Below are positions 9,522 through 17,071 of a stretch of 64,000 nucleotides of DNA, piece by piece. Under the pieces are notes generated by a model, which searched no databases, was not told where the DNA came from, and worked only from the letters and a program-made list of their open reading frames with translations. How positions within the stretch are numbered: the first letter of the stretch is position 1; each line of letters begins with the position of its first letter. A program made the position numbers and the translations under genes. The DNA comes from Pseudomonas spelaei (GTDB lineage Bacteria; Pseudomonadota; Gammaproteobacteria; Pseudomonadales; Pseudomonadaceae), in contig NZ_WNNK01000014.1 in the NCBI RefSeq assembly GCF_009724245.1, positions 62,001 to 126,000 of the forward strand, written 5' to 3'.

Positions 9522-9800
9522 ATGAAAGCCTGGATGTGTTTGCCTGTGATCGTGTTGGCGTTGGCCGGTTGTGCAGGAAAAACTGCCTATCGTGATAGCT
9601 GCGCCTCGCAGTTGGATTCGGCCTGGAAAGAGCTGGACTTGGCCAAGGCTGAAGGGTTCGCTGGCACCGTGAGTTACTCCAAGGCGCTGTCCCTGCTGAC
9701 CGGCGCCAAGACCCAGCAGCAATTCGAAGCCTTCGAAGGCTGCTCCAACAAGGCCGAGAAAGCCCGCTTCTACATTCGTGAGTCCCGCGCCGGGCGTTGA
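9522..9800 (+). CDS. Small predicted lipoprotein
   Basis: 92 residues with a lipoprotein signal ending in LALAGC (lipobox, Cys at about residue 18). The mature part is short, helical and carries two further Cys residues. The ATG at 9522 has GAGG eight bases upstream. I recognise no domain. After lipidation it is expected to be sorted to the outer membrane, as Gly and not Asp follows the +1/+2 positions (CAGK). The function is unknown. It stands alone between the divergent patatin gene and the CHAD gene. Confidence 0.8.
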   Translation: MKAWMCLPVIVLALAGCAGKTAYRDSCASQLDSAWKELDLAKAEGFAGTVSYSKALSLLTGAKTQQQFEAFEGCSNKAEKARFYIRESRAGR

Positions 9801-9892
9801 TCCCGGTCACCGTGTCATGGAGTGGTAGTCGTTAAGGTGGCTCGTGGCGCTGGCCTCATCAGGCGCCCCGATGATGAACAGGGGAAGTCTGC

Positions 9893-10666
9893 ATGTCTGC
9901 CTTGGTGGATCAGTTAGTCGCTCAGGTCATTGGCCTGGAAGTTGGGTTGCTGAACTGCCAGGCTCGCCTTGCAGCGGTTACCGATGATGAAGCCCTGCAC
10001 GACCTGCGCACCACCGTGCGCCGCTTGCGCAGCCTGTTACGCCCGTTGCGCGGATTACCCGGTGTAGAGCAATTGGAAGCCGCCGCCAGTGGTGTCGGTC
10101 AACTGACCACGCCGCTGCGGGACCGTGAAGTCCTGGCGGCCTATCTTCACCAGCACGGCCACCGTGAGGCCGCTGCCCGCCGTATGGCTCAACAGCCGGA
10201 TGCGTATCGCCAGGTGGCCAAAGGGCCGGAACTGGCGCAACTGTTGTTGATCCTCGATGCATTCCCGCGATTTATCCGTGCGTCCCAGCGGCAAAAGCTG
10301 CTCAATGGATTGCGTGCGCGCATTGAAAAACGCTTGGCCAAGCAATGGCAGAAACTGGATGTAGCGTTACACGATCCCGACCATGACCGTCATCGCTTAC
10401 GCTTGTTGATCAAGCGGGTGCGCTACGCGGCGGAGGCCTATCCGCAACTGGGCAAGTTACCGGACAAAGCCATGTCGCGGCTCAAAGCTGCTCAGGGCGC
10501 GCTGGGTGACTGGCACGATTGCTGGCAATGGCTGGCCCAGGCTGAACACCAGGCGGACTTGCAACCCTGCGTCGCCGTGTGGCATCGGACCATGTCCGAA
10601 GCTGAAGGGCGGGCGGATCGAGTGCTGGATAAATTGAGCACCGACTGTTTCACGACTAAGGCCTGA
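9893..10666 (+). CDS. CHAD domain protein
   Basis: 257 residues forming one CHAD domain, an alpha-helical histidine-rich fold that binds polyphosphate in studied cases. The paired basic/histidine helices are visible: LHDLRTTVRRLRSLLRPL near residue 33 and HRLRLLIKRVRYAAEAYPQ near residue 165. There is no CYTH domain, so this is a stand-alone CHAD protein. ATG at 9893 follows AGGGGAAG. A role on polyphosphate granules is inferred from the family only. Confidence 0.85.
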   Translation: MSALVDQLVAQVIGLEVGLLNCQARLAAVTDDEALHDLRTTVRRLRSLLRPLRGLPGVEQLEAAASGVGQLTTPLRDREVLAAYLHQHGHREAAARRMAQQPDAYRQVAKGPELAQLLLILDAFPRFIRASQRQKLLNGLRARIEKRLAKQWQKLDVALHDPDHDRHRLRLLIKRVRYAAEAYPQLGKLPDKAMSRLKAAQGALGDWHDCWQWLAQAEHQADLQPCVAVWHRTMSEAEGRADRVLDKLSTDCFTTKA

Positions 10667-10763
10667 GGCTTATCTGTCCGCGTGTTTGGCCGGAATAGGT
10701 GGTGTGCCGTTGCCGTGTGCTGGTTAAGATCCTTCAATCGTTTTTCGTTGAATTGAGGTCGCC

Positions 10764-11561
10764 ATGCGCTTTTGTGATTTGCTCGACGCTGCCCGTAGCC
10801 ATCCCCTGGACGTGACGATCCCGGCCGAATGGGCCCAGGGGCGAGCCACATTTGGTGGCTTGGTTGCCGCCTTGCAGTACGAAGCCTTGCGTGCCAGGGT
10901 GCCGTCGGATCGACCGCTGCGTTCGTTGGCCATTACTTTTGTCGGGCCGGTGGCGCCGGATGTGCCGGCCAGTTATCAAGTCGAAGTGCTGCGTGAAGGC
11001 AAGGCCGTCAGCCAGTTGCTGGGCCGGGTGGTGCAAAATGGCGAAGTGATGACCCTGGTGCAAGCCAGCTTCGGTGCCTCGCGGCCTTCAGAGGTTAACG
11101 TCGTGGCCGAACCGGCCCCTGTCTTCAAACATTGGGACGAGTGCCAGGAACTGCCCTATATCAAAGGCGTGACCCCCGAGTTCATGCGCCATCTGGCCAT
11201 GCGCTGGAGTGTGGGTGGCCTGCCATTCACCGGTAACAAGTCTCGCGAAATGGGTGGCTGGGTGCGGTTGCGAGGAGATGTGAAAGAAGAGCCGTTGACC
11301 GAGGCCCACATTCTTGCGTTGGTGGATGCGTGGCCGCCCGCCCTGATACCGCATCTGACCAAGCCTGCACCGGGCAGCACGTTGACCTGGACCATCGAAT
11401 TCGTTCAACCCTTGCAGGACCTCACCACGCTGGACTGGTGCCAGTACCGGGTGCAGATCGAACATGCCCGCGATGGCTATGGTCATGCCGCCGCTGCGCT
11501 TTGGGGGCCTGACGGTCAGTTGATAGCCCTGAGTCGACAGACTGTGGTGGTGTTCGCTTAG
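10764..11561 (+). CDS. Acyl-CoA thioesterase, TesB-like double hotdog
   Basis: 265 residues arranged as two hotdog repeats. The N-terminal half holds the typical FGGLVAALQYEAL helix; the C-terminal half runs from about residue 140 and includes WTIEFVQPL. Proteins of this family hydrolyse acyl-CoA thioesters in the cytoplasm. The substrate chain length cannot be read from sequence. ATG at 10764 follows a GAGGTCGCC ribosome site. It converges with a small membrane-protein gene only 4 bp after its stop. Confidence 0.85.
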   Translation: MRFCDLLDAARSHPLDVTIPAEWAQGRATFGGLVAALQYEALRARVPSDRPLRSLAITFVGPVAPDVPASYQVEVLREGKAVSQLLGRVVQNGEVMTLVQASFGASRPSEVNVVAEPAPVFKHWDECQELPYIKGVTPEFMRHLAMRWSVGGLPFTGNKSREMGGWVRLRGDVKEEPLTEAHILALVDAWPPALIPHLTKPAPGSTLTWTIEFVQPLQDLTTLDWCQYRVQIEHARDGYGHAAAALWGPDGQLIALSRQTVVVFA

Positions 11562-11565
11562 GCCC

Positions 11566-11838
11566 TCAGACCCACAGATGTTGATCGCTGGAGGCGTCGG
11601 TTTTACGTGCCTCCAGGCTGCGGCCATGGTGTTGCAGGGCCATGGCCGCCAGCAACCCGACAACGCCGACAGCGACGCTGGCCAGGTTCAAGCTGAACAC
11701 ACCAGAAGCCACCAGCAGAAAACCGATGATCAAGAGTGGCAGTGCAATCAGTTGCAGGACCTGGTTGGCCGAATGCTGATGGCTCTGTGGGTGATTGCGC
11801 CATTGCCAGGCGGGAATGTTGGGATGACGTTTGCCCAT
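11566..11838 (-). CDS. Small two-helix membrane protein, unknown function
   Basis: 90 residues. After a basic, His/Trp-rich start (MGKRHPN, WQWRNHPQSH) come two hydrophobic helices at about residues 28-47 and 50-68, then a polar tail. The pattern recalls Mpo1/DUF962-like small membrane proteins, but I cannot confirm that. It is convergent with the thioesterase gene. A strict function is not assignable. Confidence 0.6.
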   Translation of the reverse strand: MGKRHPNIPAWQWRNHPQSHQHSANQVLQLIALPLLIIGFLLVASGVFSLNLASVAVGVVGLLAAMALQHHGRSLEARKTDASSDQHLWV

Positions 11839-11927
11839 GATCGAATCCTCTGTTCTGAAACAACTTGAGCAGAGTTTAGGTTGGGCTGGATAGCCAGGCG
11901 AATCAAGGCTGGCTATCGAGGTTATAG

Positions 11928-13409
11928 CTATAACTTCAATTGACCGATTGCCCGGCTCAATTCCCCGGCCAACGTGGCCAGCTCATTGCTGGTGGTTGCC
12001 GAGTTCACGGTCTGTTGTACGGTGTTTTCGGTGACGTCACGAATACTCACCACTGCCCGGTTCATCTCTTCGGCCACGTGACTTTGCTGTTCGGCGGCAA
12101 CGGCGATCTGGGTGTTGCTTTCACGCATTTGCGCGACCGCACCGGTGATCTGCACGAGTGCAGCGCCAGCTTCCTGGGCCTGCTGCACGCAGTCGTCGGC
12201 CTTGAACGAGCTTTCCTGCATAAAGTCCACCGCATCCCGGGTACCGGCCTGCAGGTCCGATACCATACGGGTGATTTCGTCGGTGGAGCTTTGTACCCGC
12301 TTGGCCAGGTGACGCACCTCGTCGGCGACCACTGCAAACCCTCGTCCCATTTCCCCGGCACGGGCGGCCTCGATGGCGGCGTTGAGAGCGAGCAGGTTGG
12401 TTTGTTCAGCGATGCTGTGAATCACCCCAACTACACCGTTGATTTTCTGGCTGTCCTCGGCCAGTTTCTGGATCATCTCGGCGGTTTGTTGAACGCCTGT
12501 GGACAGCCCGGCAATCGAGCGTTGCACACGGCCTACCACTTCCTGGCCACTGCCGGCCAAGGTGTCGGCGGTCTGTGACAGGTCACGGGTGGCGCCGGCA
12601 TGTTGGGCAATGTGATACACGGTGGCGGTCATCTCATTGATCGCCGTGGCGGCCTGGTCGGTTTCGCTTTGCTGGCCAAGCATGCCGTGCTGGACTTCAT
12701 TCATGCTGCTGGCCAGGCGTGCGGCCCCTTCATCGAGTTGCCTGGCGGTGCGCGCCACAGTATTGACCACGCGTTGATAGCCGGCTTGCATGGCGTTGAA
12801 CGCACTGGCCATCTGCCCGACCTCGTCGGTACAGGCCAGCGGAACACGGGCCGACAAGTCGCCGGTTTTTTCCACATGCAGCATCACGTCTTTCAAGGTG
12901 TTGAGCTGGCTGAGCAGGAAGCGGATCAGTAACTGCGAGGCACCGAGCATGGCCAGCATCAGAATCAGCACCGCCACGGCGTAGTGGGCGAAACGTTCGG
13001 TGAACAGCTGGCTCAGGCTCGGCGCATAAGCCAGTACCGCCACCTGCTGGCCGTCGAGTCGGGCGATTACTTCGGCGCCTATCAACGGGTTTTCACCGAA
13101 CAGCGGCATGTGATTGAACTCGACCCAACCGCTGGCCGTACTCAGGGCTGACAGATCCTCGTCTGCCAGCTGTGGGACTTGGCCTCGTGCGAACGTCAGC
13201 CATTGCCCGCTTTTGGGCAGCGCCTGGCCAGCCGGCCATGCACCGAGCAACTGCCCCTGAGCCTGCGCAGAGGCTTGGGAGGCTTGGCTGCGGGCCTGTT
13301 GTTCGAGCTGCACGGCATACAGCACCAGCAGCAGGGTGGTGATGAAGGCGACCGCATTGACGGCCCAGAATTTGTACTTCAGTGAGATGTTGCTAAGCCA
13401 GGCACCCAT
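11928..13409 (-). CDS. Methyl-accepting chemotaxis protein
   Basis: 493 residues. Transmembrane helix 1 (about 13-32) and helix 2 (about 160-182) flank a small periplasmic region of roughly 125 residues. A HAMP domain and a long coiled-coil signalling domain follow. The hairpin tip is clear: QTNLLALNAAIEAARAGE and GRGFAVVADEVRHLA. The small sensor domain suggests a direct or partner-bound ligand that cannot be named. I start at the ATG at 13409, just before the first membrane helix; further starts exist 15 and 29 codons upstream. Confidence 0.92.
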   Translation of the reverse strand: MGAWLSNISLKYKFWAVNAVAFITTLLLVLYAVQLEQQARSQASQASAQAQGQLLGAWPAGQALPKSGQWLTFARGQVPQLADEDLSALSTASGWVEFNHMPLFGENPLIGAEVIARLDGQQVAVLAYAPSLSQLFTERFAHYAVAVLILMLAMLGASQLLIRFLLSQLNTLKDVMLHVEKTGDLSARVPLACTDEVGQMASAFNAMQAGYQRVVNTVARTARQLDEGAARLASSMNEVQHGMLGQQSETDQAATAINEMTATVYHIAQHAGATRDLSQTADTLAGSGQEVVGRVQRSIAGLSTGVQQTAEMIQKLAEDSQKINGVVGVIHSIAEQTNLLALNAAIEAARAGEMGRGFAVVADEVRHLAKRVQSSTDEITRMVSDLQAGTRDAVDFMQESSFKADDCVQQAQEAGAALVQITGAVAQMRESNTQIAVAAEQQSHVAEEMNRAVVSIRDVTENTVQQTVNSATTSNELATLAGELSRAIGQLKL

Positions 13410-13505
13410 GGAAGGTTTTCTCTGATAGCGGAAACAGCATTGGCAAGGTGCCATTATTGTGCCGCTACTCAGGGAAAGGGTCTTGATATGGGTCAATGTG
13501 CCGCG

Positions 13506-14312
13506 TCAATCCGGCACAGGCAATCCGAAAAAGGCACGGGCGCAGGCGGTACTGTGTTGGGCCAGATCGTCTGTGCTTTCTTCTCGATGCAAGGCGACTT
13601 CGCGCAACACTTCCGGCAGGTAGGCGGGTTCATTGCGGCCGTTCTTTGGTTTGGGGCGCAGGGTGCGCGGCAGCAGGTATGGCGCATCGCTTTCCAGCAT
13701 CAGGCGGCCTCGGGGAATTTCCCGGACTAACGGGTGCAGGTGTGTCCCGCGACGCTCATCACAGATCCACCCGGTGATGCCGATATGCAGGTCCAGGTCG
13801 AGGTAGCTGAACAGGGCGCGCTGTTCGCCGGTGAAGCAGTGCACCACGGCGGCGGACAGGTGATCACGATAGTCCCGCAGGATCTCCAGTAAGCGCTGGC
13901 TGGCATCCCGCTCATGGAGAAACACCGGTAACTTGAGCTCCACGGCCAGGGCCAGGTGTTCTTCGAGGACTTTTTCCTGTTGTGGGCGCGGCGAGAAATC
14001 CCGGTTGAAATCCAGCCCGCATTCACCCACGGCGCGTACGCGGTTTTCCTTGAGCAGTGCTCGCAGGCGTTGTGCACTATCGGCGTTCCAATCACTGGCG
14101 CTATGGGGGTGAATGCCTGCTGTGGCGAATAACCGTTGGTCAGTTTCATCCAGTCGATGACAGAGTTCCAGGGCTTGTTCGCTGCCCTCCACACTGGTAC
14201 CGGTGAGCACCAATTGGCTGACCCCGGCGGCATACGCACGGTCCAGTACGGCCTGGTGCTTGTCGTCGAAACTTGGGTTGGTCAGGTTGACGCCGATATC
14301 AATGAGTTGCAT
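13506..14312 (-). CDS. tatD: TatD family Mg-dependent 3'-5' DNase/hydrolase
   Basis: 268 residues of an amidohydrolase-like TIM barrel. Family motifs are DIGVNLTNPSF at the N-terminus (TatD proper has this in place of the DxHxH of YcfH), TAGIHPHSASDW, GECGLDF, FLHERDA, VVHCFTG and LESDAPYLLPR. The E. coli homologue is a DNA exonuclease linked to DNA repair and fragmentation. ATG at 14312. Upstream lies the divergent transglycosylase gene with a 235-bp spacer in which I see no clear site. Confidence 0.92.
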   Translation of the reverse strand: MQLIDIGVNLTNPSFDDKHQAVLDRAYAAGVSQLVLTGTSVEGSEQALELCHRLDETDQRLFATAGIHPHSASDWNADSAQRLRALLKENRVRAVGECGLDFNRDFSPRPQQEKVLEEHLALAVELKLPVFLHERDASQRLLEILRDYRDHLSAAVVHCFTGEQRALFSYLDLDLHIGITGWICDERRGTHLHPLVREIPRGRLMLESDAPYLLPRTLRPKPKNGRNEPAYLPEVLREVALHREESTDDLAQHSTACARAFFGLPVPD

Positions 14313-14547
14313 GGTGCTATCTCCGCCTGCGGTCGGAAAGCATATCAGAGCTGTAGATTTATAAGAAAAGCCAAGAACTACAACCAGTTGAAGCTGTCTT
14401 TGAATGTCGTGAGTAACGCCGTGGTGGGTCGAGTGCCTGTTGCTGTGCTTTCCTTACGAACTTTGCCAGCGCTCATGGCGCTCTGTTTCTGTTCCCCAAC
14501 GCCTTGTCGTCGATGAGCGGTTGGGCAGTATTCTTTCCGGAGAGCGG

Positions 14548-15969
14548 ATGATCCGACCCTCGGTGTTGCTCATGCTGTGCCTGACGTTACTGCTGCCTAC
14601 GGCGGCGGTTGCGCGTCTGGCCGGGCCGCCGGAAGCAGCCAAGCCGGGCAAGGTCCGCGACCTGGCCGAAATTCGCAACAGCCGTACCTTGCGTGTATTG
14701 GTCAACCAGAGCCGCAACAGTTCCGGTGAAGTCCAGGGCCAGGCCATCGGTGCCGAATACCATCGCTTGCGCGCCTTCGAGCAATACCTCAACGGCCACG
14801 CCCGTGACGGCCAGGCAATCAACCTTAAGATTATTCCCAAGGCCAAGGATCAATTGTTGGGCGCGCTGGCGCGTGGCGAAGGGGACTTGGTAGCGCCCGG
14901 CGAACTGCTGGATGTGAAGGCCACGCACAAGATCAGCGCCAGCGACCCGATTGTCAGTGATGTGCCGCTGTGGCTTGTCGGGGTCAAGGGTGAGCGACGG
15001 TTTACCCGACTGGAGCAGTTGTCCGGCCGGACCCTGGCCCTGACCACTGGCAGTGCGGCGGGGGAGGCCGTGAACCAGATCAACCAGAAGCTGGCGTTGC
15101 GCAAGTTGCCACCGGTGAAAGTGGAATGGGTCGATCCCAGTTTAGCGGTGGAGGATGTGCTGGAGATGGTTCAGGCCGGGATTTTCCACCTGACTATCGT
15201 CGAGCGCCCGATTGCCGAGCGCTGGTCGAAGGTTCTGCCCAAGTTGCGTTTTGATCGGCAAGTGACGATCAAGGAGCCGGGCGAAGAGTACTGGTTTGTA
15301 CGCCAGGATGCCGCAATGTTGCGAGCCAGCATTGACCGCTTCCTGAAGACCTACAAGACCCCGCCCGATCAGGACGTTGCTTTCCAGCGTGTTTATCGGC
15401 GCCTGTATCAAGTGCGTTATCCATTGGCCCGAGCCGACCGCCAGCGCCTGGAAAAGCTGCGGCCGGTGTTGCAAAAACATGCCCGGGAACAGGGGATGGA
15501 CTGGCTGAACCTCGCCGCGCTGGCGTTCAAGGAATCGTCCCTTGACCCCAATGCCAAAAGCGGCAGCGGCCCCACCGGCTTGATGCAGATCACGCCGTCG
15601 GCAGCTCAGCGTGTAGGGGTCAACAATATCCAGAGCCTGGACAGTAATGTGCAGGCGAGCGCGCGTTATCTGGCGCTGATCCGTCGCAAGTTCTTCGCCA
15701 GCCCCAAACTCAACGAGCGTGAGCGCATGGCGTTTATCCTGGCGGCCTACAACATGGGGCCGGAACGGGTACAAGGCATGCGCGCCGAGGCCCGGCGCCG
15801 GGGTTTGAATCCCAACCAGTGGTTCTTCCAGGTCGAGCGCATTGCCATGGAGCAGGTGGGAATGGGCGGGGTCAGCTATGTTAATAGCGTCAACAAATAC
15901 TACTTGGCGTTTGATCGGGAGCGGGGCTCCCTTGAACCGTCGGCGCCGAAGATCGCCTCACGAAAATAA
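14548..15969 (+). CDS. MltF-like lytic transglycosylase with solute-binding domain
   Basis: 473 residues. A signal peptide (about 1-21, LLMLCLTLLLPTAAVA) is followed by a type 3 solute-binding-like domain (about 40-280, LRVLVNQSRNSSG onward). A C-terminal SLT lytic transglycosylase domain follows, with the catalytic Glu in FKESSLDPNA, then SGPTGLMQITP and YNMGPERV. MltF-type enzymes cleave peptidoglycan glycan strands, and the N-terminal domain regulates activity. No lipobox is seen, so it is likely periplasmic. ATG at 14548 follows CCGGAGAG. Confidence 0.9.
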   Translation: MIRPSVLLMLCLTLLLPTAAVARLAGPPEAAKPGKVRDLAEIRNSRTLRVLVNQSRNSSGEVQGQAIGAEYHRLRAFEQYLNGHARDGQAINLKIIPKAKDQLLGALARGEGDLVAPGELLDVKATHKISASDPIVSDVPLWLVGVKGERRFTRLEQLSGRTLALTTGSAAGEAVNQINQKLALRKLPPVKVEWVDPSLAVEDVLEMVQAGIFHLTIVERPIAERWSKVLPKLRFDRQVTIKEPGEEYWFVRQDAAMLRASIDRFLKTYKTPPDQDVAFQRVYRRLYQVRYPLARADRQRLEKLRPVLQKHAREQGMDWLNLAALAFKESSLDPNAKSGSGPTGLMQITPSAAQRVGVNNIQSLDSNVQASARYLALIRRKFFASPKLNERERMAFILAAYNMGPERVQGMRAEARRRGLNPNQWFFQVERIAMEQVGMGGVSYVNSVNKYYLAFDRERGSLEPSAPKIASRK

Positions 15970-16073
15970 TCGATTAAATCGATATTAATTCGGCATTTTT
16001 TCGGCTTTTATCATTATCTAAACTGATTAATATAGCGGCCAACCAACCCCTGTCTTGAAAAGGATTTACCAGC

Positions 16074-16508
16074 ATGAGCCCAATGATCAAAAGCCTTCTG
16101 TCCACCCGCGCCGGCTACGGCCTGACCGTCCTGCGGATTTTTGTCGGCATTATCTTCGCCGCCCATGGTTCGCAAAAACTCTTCGGTTGGTTCGGTGGTG
16201 GCGGATTGGCCGGTACGGCGCAGTGGATGGAAAGTATTGGTCTGGCGCCGGGCACCTTGATGGCGCTGTTGTCGGGTGGTACGGAATTCTTCGCGGGCCT
16301 GGCACTGATCATCGGTTTGTTGGCGCGGCCTGCGGCACTGGGCCTGAGCATTATTTCGCTGGTGGCGATCTTCTCGGTGCACATCCATAACGGGCTGTTC
16401 ATGGCCAACAACGGTTATGAGTTTGCACTGGCCTTGCTGGGCGGCACGATCGCCGTGATGCTGGAAGGTGCTGGCAAGTTGTCTGCCGACCGCGCAATCG
16501 CCAACTGA
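16074..16508 (+). CDS. DoxX family membrane protein
   Basis: 144 residues with four hydrophobic helices. The DoxX signature ...VGIIFAAHGSQKLFGWFGG near residue 22 and the GGTEFFAGLALIIGLLARPAAL segment are visible. DoxX-family proteins sit in the inner membrane and have been linked to thiosulfate oxidation and redox stress. The role here is unknown. ATG at 16074 follows AAAGGATTT. An intrinsic terminator follows 18 bp after the stop, so it is probably monocistronic. Confidence 0.85.
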   Translation: MSPMIKSLLSTRAGYGLTVLRIFVGIIFAAHGSQKLFGWFGGGGLAGTAQWMESIGLAPGTLMALLSGGTEFFAGLALIIGLLARPAALGLSIISLVAIFSVHIHNGLFMANNGYEFALALLGGTIAVMLEGAGKLSADRAIAN

Positions 16509-16525
16509 GATCTTGCAAATCCCTT

Positions 16526-16551
16526 AAAAGGCCCGCCCGTGCGGGCCTTTT
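16526..16551 (+). terminator. Intrinsic terminator of the DoxX gene
   Basis: AAAAGGCCCGC then CGT then GCGGGCCTTTT: an 11-bp GC-rich stem with A and T tracts on either side, directly after the DoxX stop codon. Confidence 0.9.
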
Positions 16552-16566
16552 CGTTGCTCGGGATTC

Positions 16567-16596
16567 TTGACACTGCCCCACAGCCTTCTCTAGGAT
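16567..16596 (+). promoter_or_regulatory. Sigma-70 type promoter before the structured leader
   Basis: A perfect -35 TTGACA at 16567-16572 and a TAGGAT -10 at 16591-16596, spaced by 18 bp. It would start a transcript near 16604, giving an untranslated leader of about 150 nt before the small ORF at 16757. Prediction from sequence only. Confidence 0.65.
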
Positions 16597-16627
16597 GTTG
16601 TTCATGCGCCGATTTAAACAGCTAATT

Positions 16628-16729
16628 GCGGGGCGCCACAGGTGACTGAGAACAGTCCCGACAGAAACCTGATCCAGGTTTCGAAATACCGCTAAAGCGC
16701 TGGTTCGGTGTTGCCTCTCACCTGCCCGC
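16628..16729 (+). ncRNA. Structured 5' leader, candidate cis-regulatory RNA
   Basis: A multi-branch fold is visible. The outer stem GCGGG (16628-16632) pairs with CCCGC (16725-16729). After a 6-nt bulge, CAGGTGA (16639-16645) pairs with TCACCTG (16718-16724). Inside, AAACCTG (16665-16671) and CAGGTTT (16675-16681) make a perfect 7-bp hairpin. Downstream, TGCCTC (16712-16717) could pair with GAGGCA (16738-16743), which holds the ribosome site of the next ORF. This is the layout of a riboswitch or other cis-acting RNA; the ligand is unknown. It shares CTGAGA and ACCTGATC with TPP riboswitches but lacks the rest. Confidence 0.5.
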
Positions 16730-16756
16730 AGACTTTTGAGGCAGAGACACGACACG

Positions 16757-17065
16757 ATGAATGCACTACGCCCTCTCATACGCTTGGCCCCGATCACTGC
16801 GGGGCTTACTCAGCGCAATCCGAAAATCCTGTTGGGTGGCAAACATCAGCCTACGCTGTTGCGTTATCTGGATGGTTGGCCACGCCGCACCGGCAGGCCC
16901 TCGGCCTTTCTGATCCAGTTTGTCGACGACGGTGATTCTCTTTCCCGCTTTGCCACCGACAGTTTTGACCTGGCGGTCATTCAAGCGCCCAGTGCCAGCG
17001 AGGCTGGCGAAGTTATCCTGCAATTGACCCGTATCTCACGGCAAGGGTTGATTACCCGGCGTTGA
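16757..17065 (+). CDS. Conserved-type small protein, unknown function
   Basis: 102 residues, basic N-terminus, no signal peptide or membrane helix. I recognise no domain; the second half (FDLAVIQAPSA...EVILQLTRISRQGL) looks like an alternating beta-alpha fold. ATG at 16757 is preceded by GAGGCAGAGACACGACACG, with GAGG about 15 nt upstream, so initiation may be weak. The gene has its own promoter and a structured leader, which suggests regulated expression. It converges with the GldG-like gene 6 bp beyond its stop. Confidence 0.7.
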   Translation: MNALRPLIRLAPITAGLTQRNPKILLGGKHQPTLLRYLDGWPRRTGRPSAFLIQFVDDGDSLSRFATDSFDLAVIQAPSASEAGEVILQLTRISRQGLITRR

Positions 17066-17071
17066 GCTGTC

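Noticed and set aside
16628..16729. TPP riboswitch
   Set aside because: CTGAGA and ACCTGATC are present, but the P3 hairpin and the conserved part after ACCTGATC are missing, ACCTG pairs in a local hairpin instead, and the gene is not a thiamine gene.
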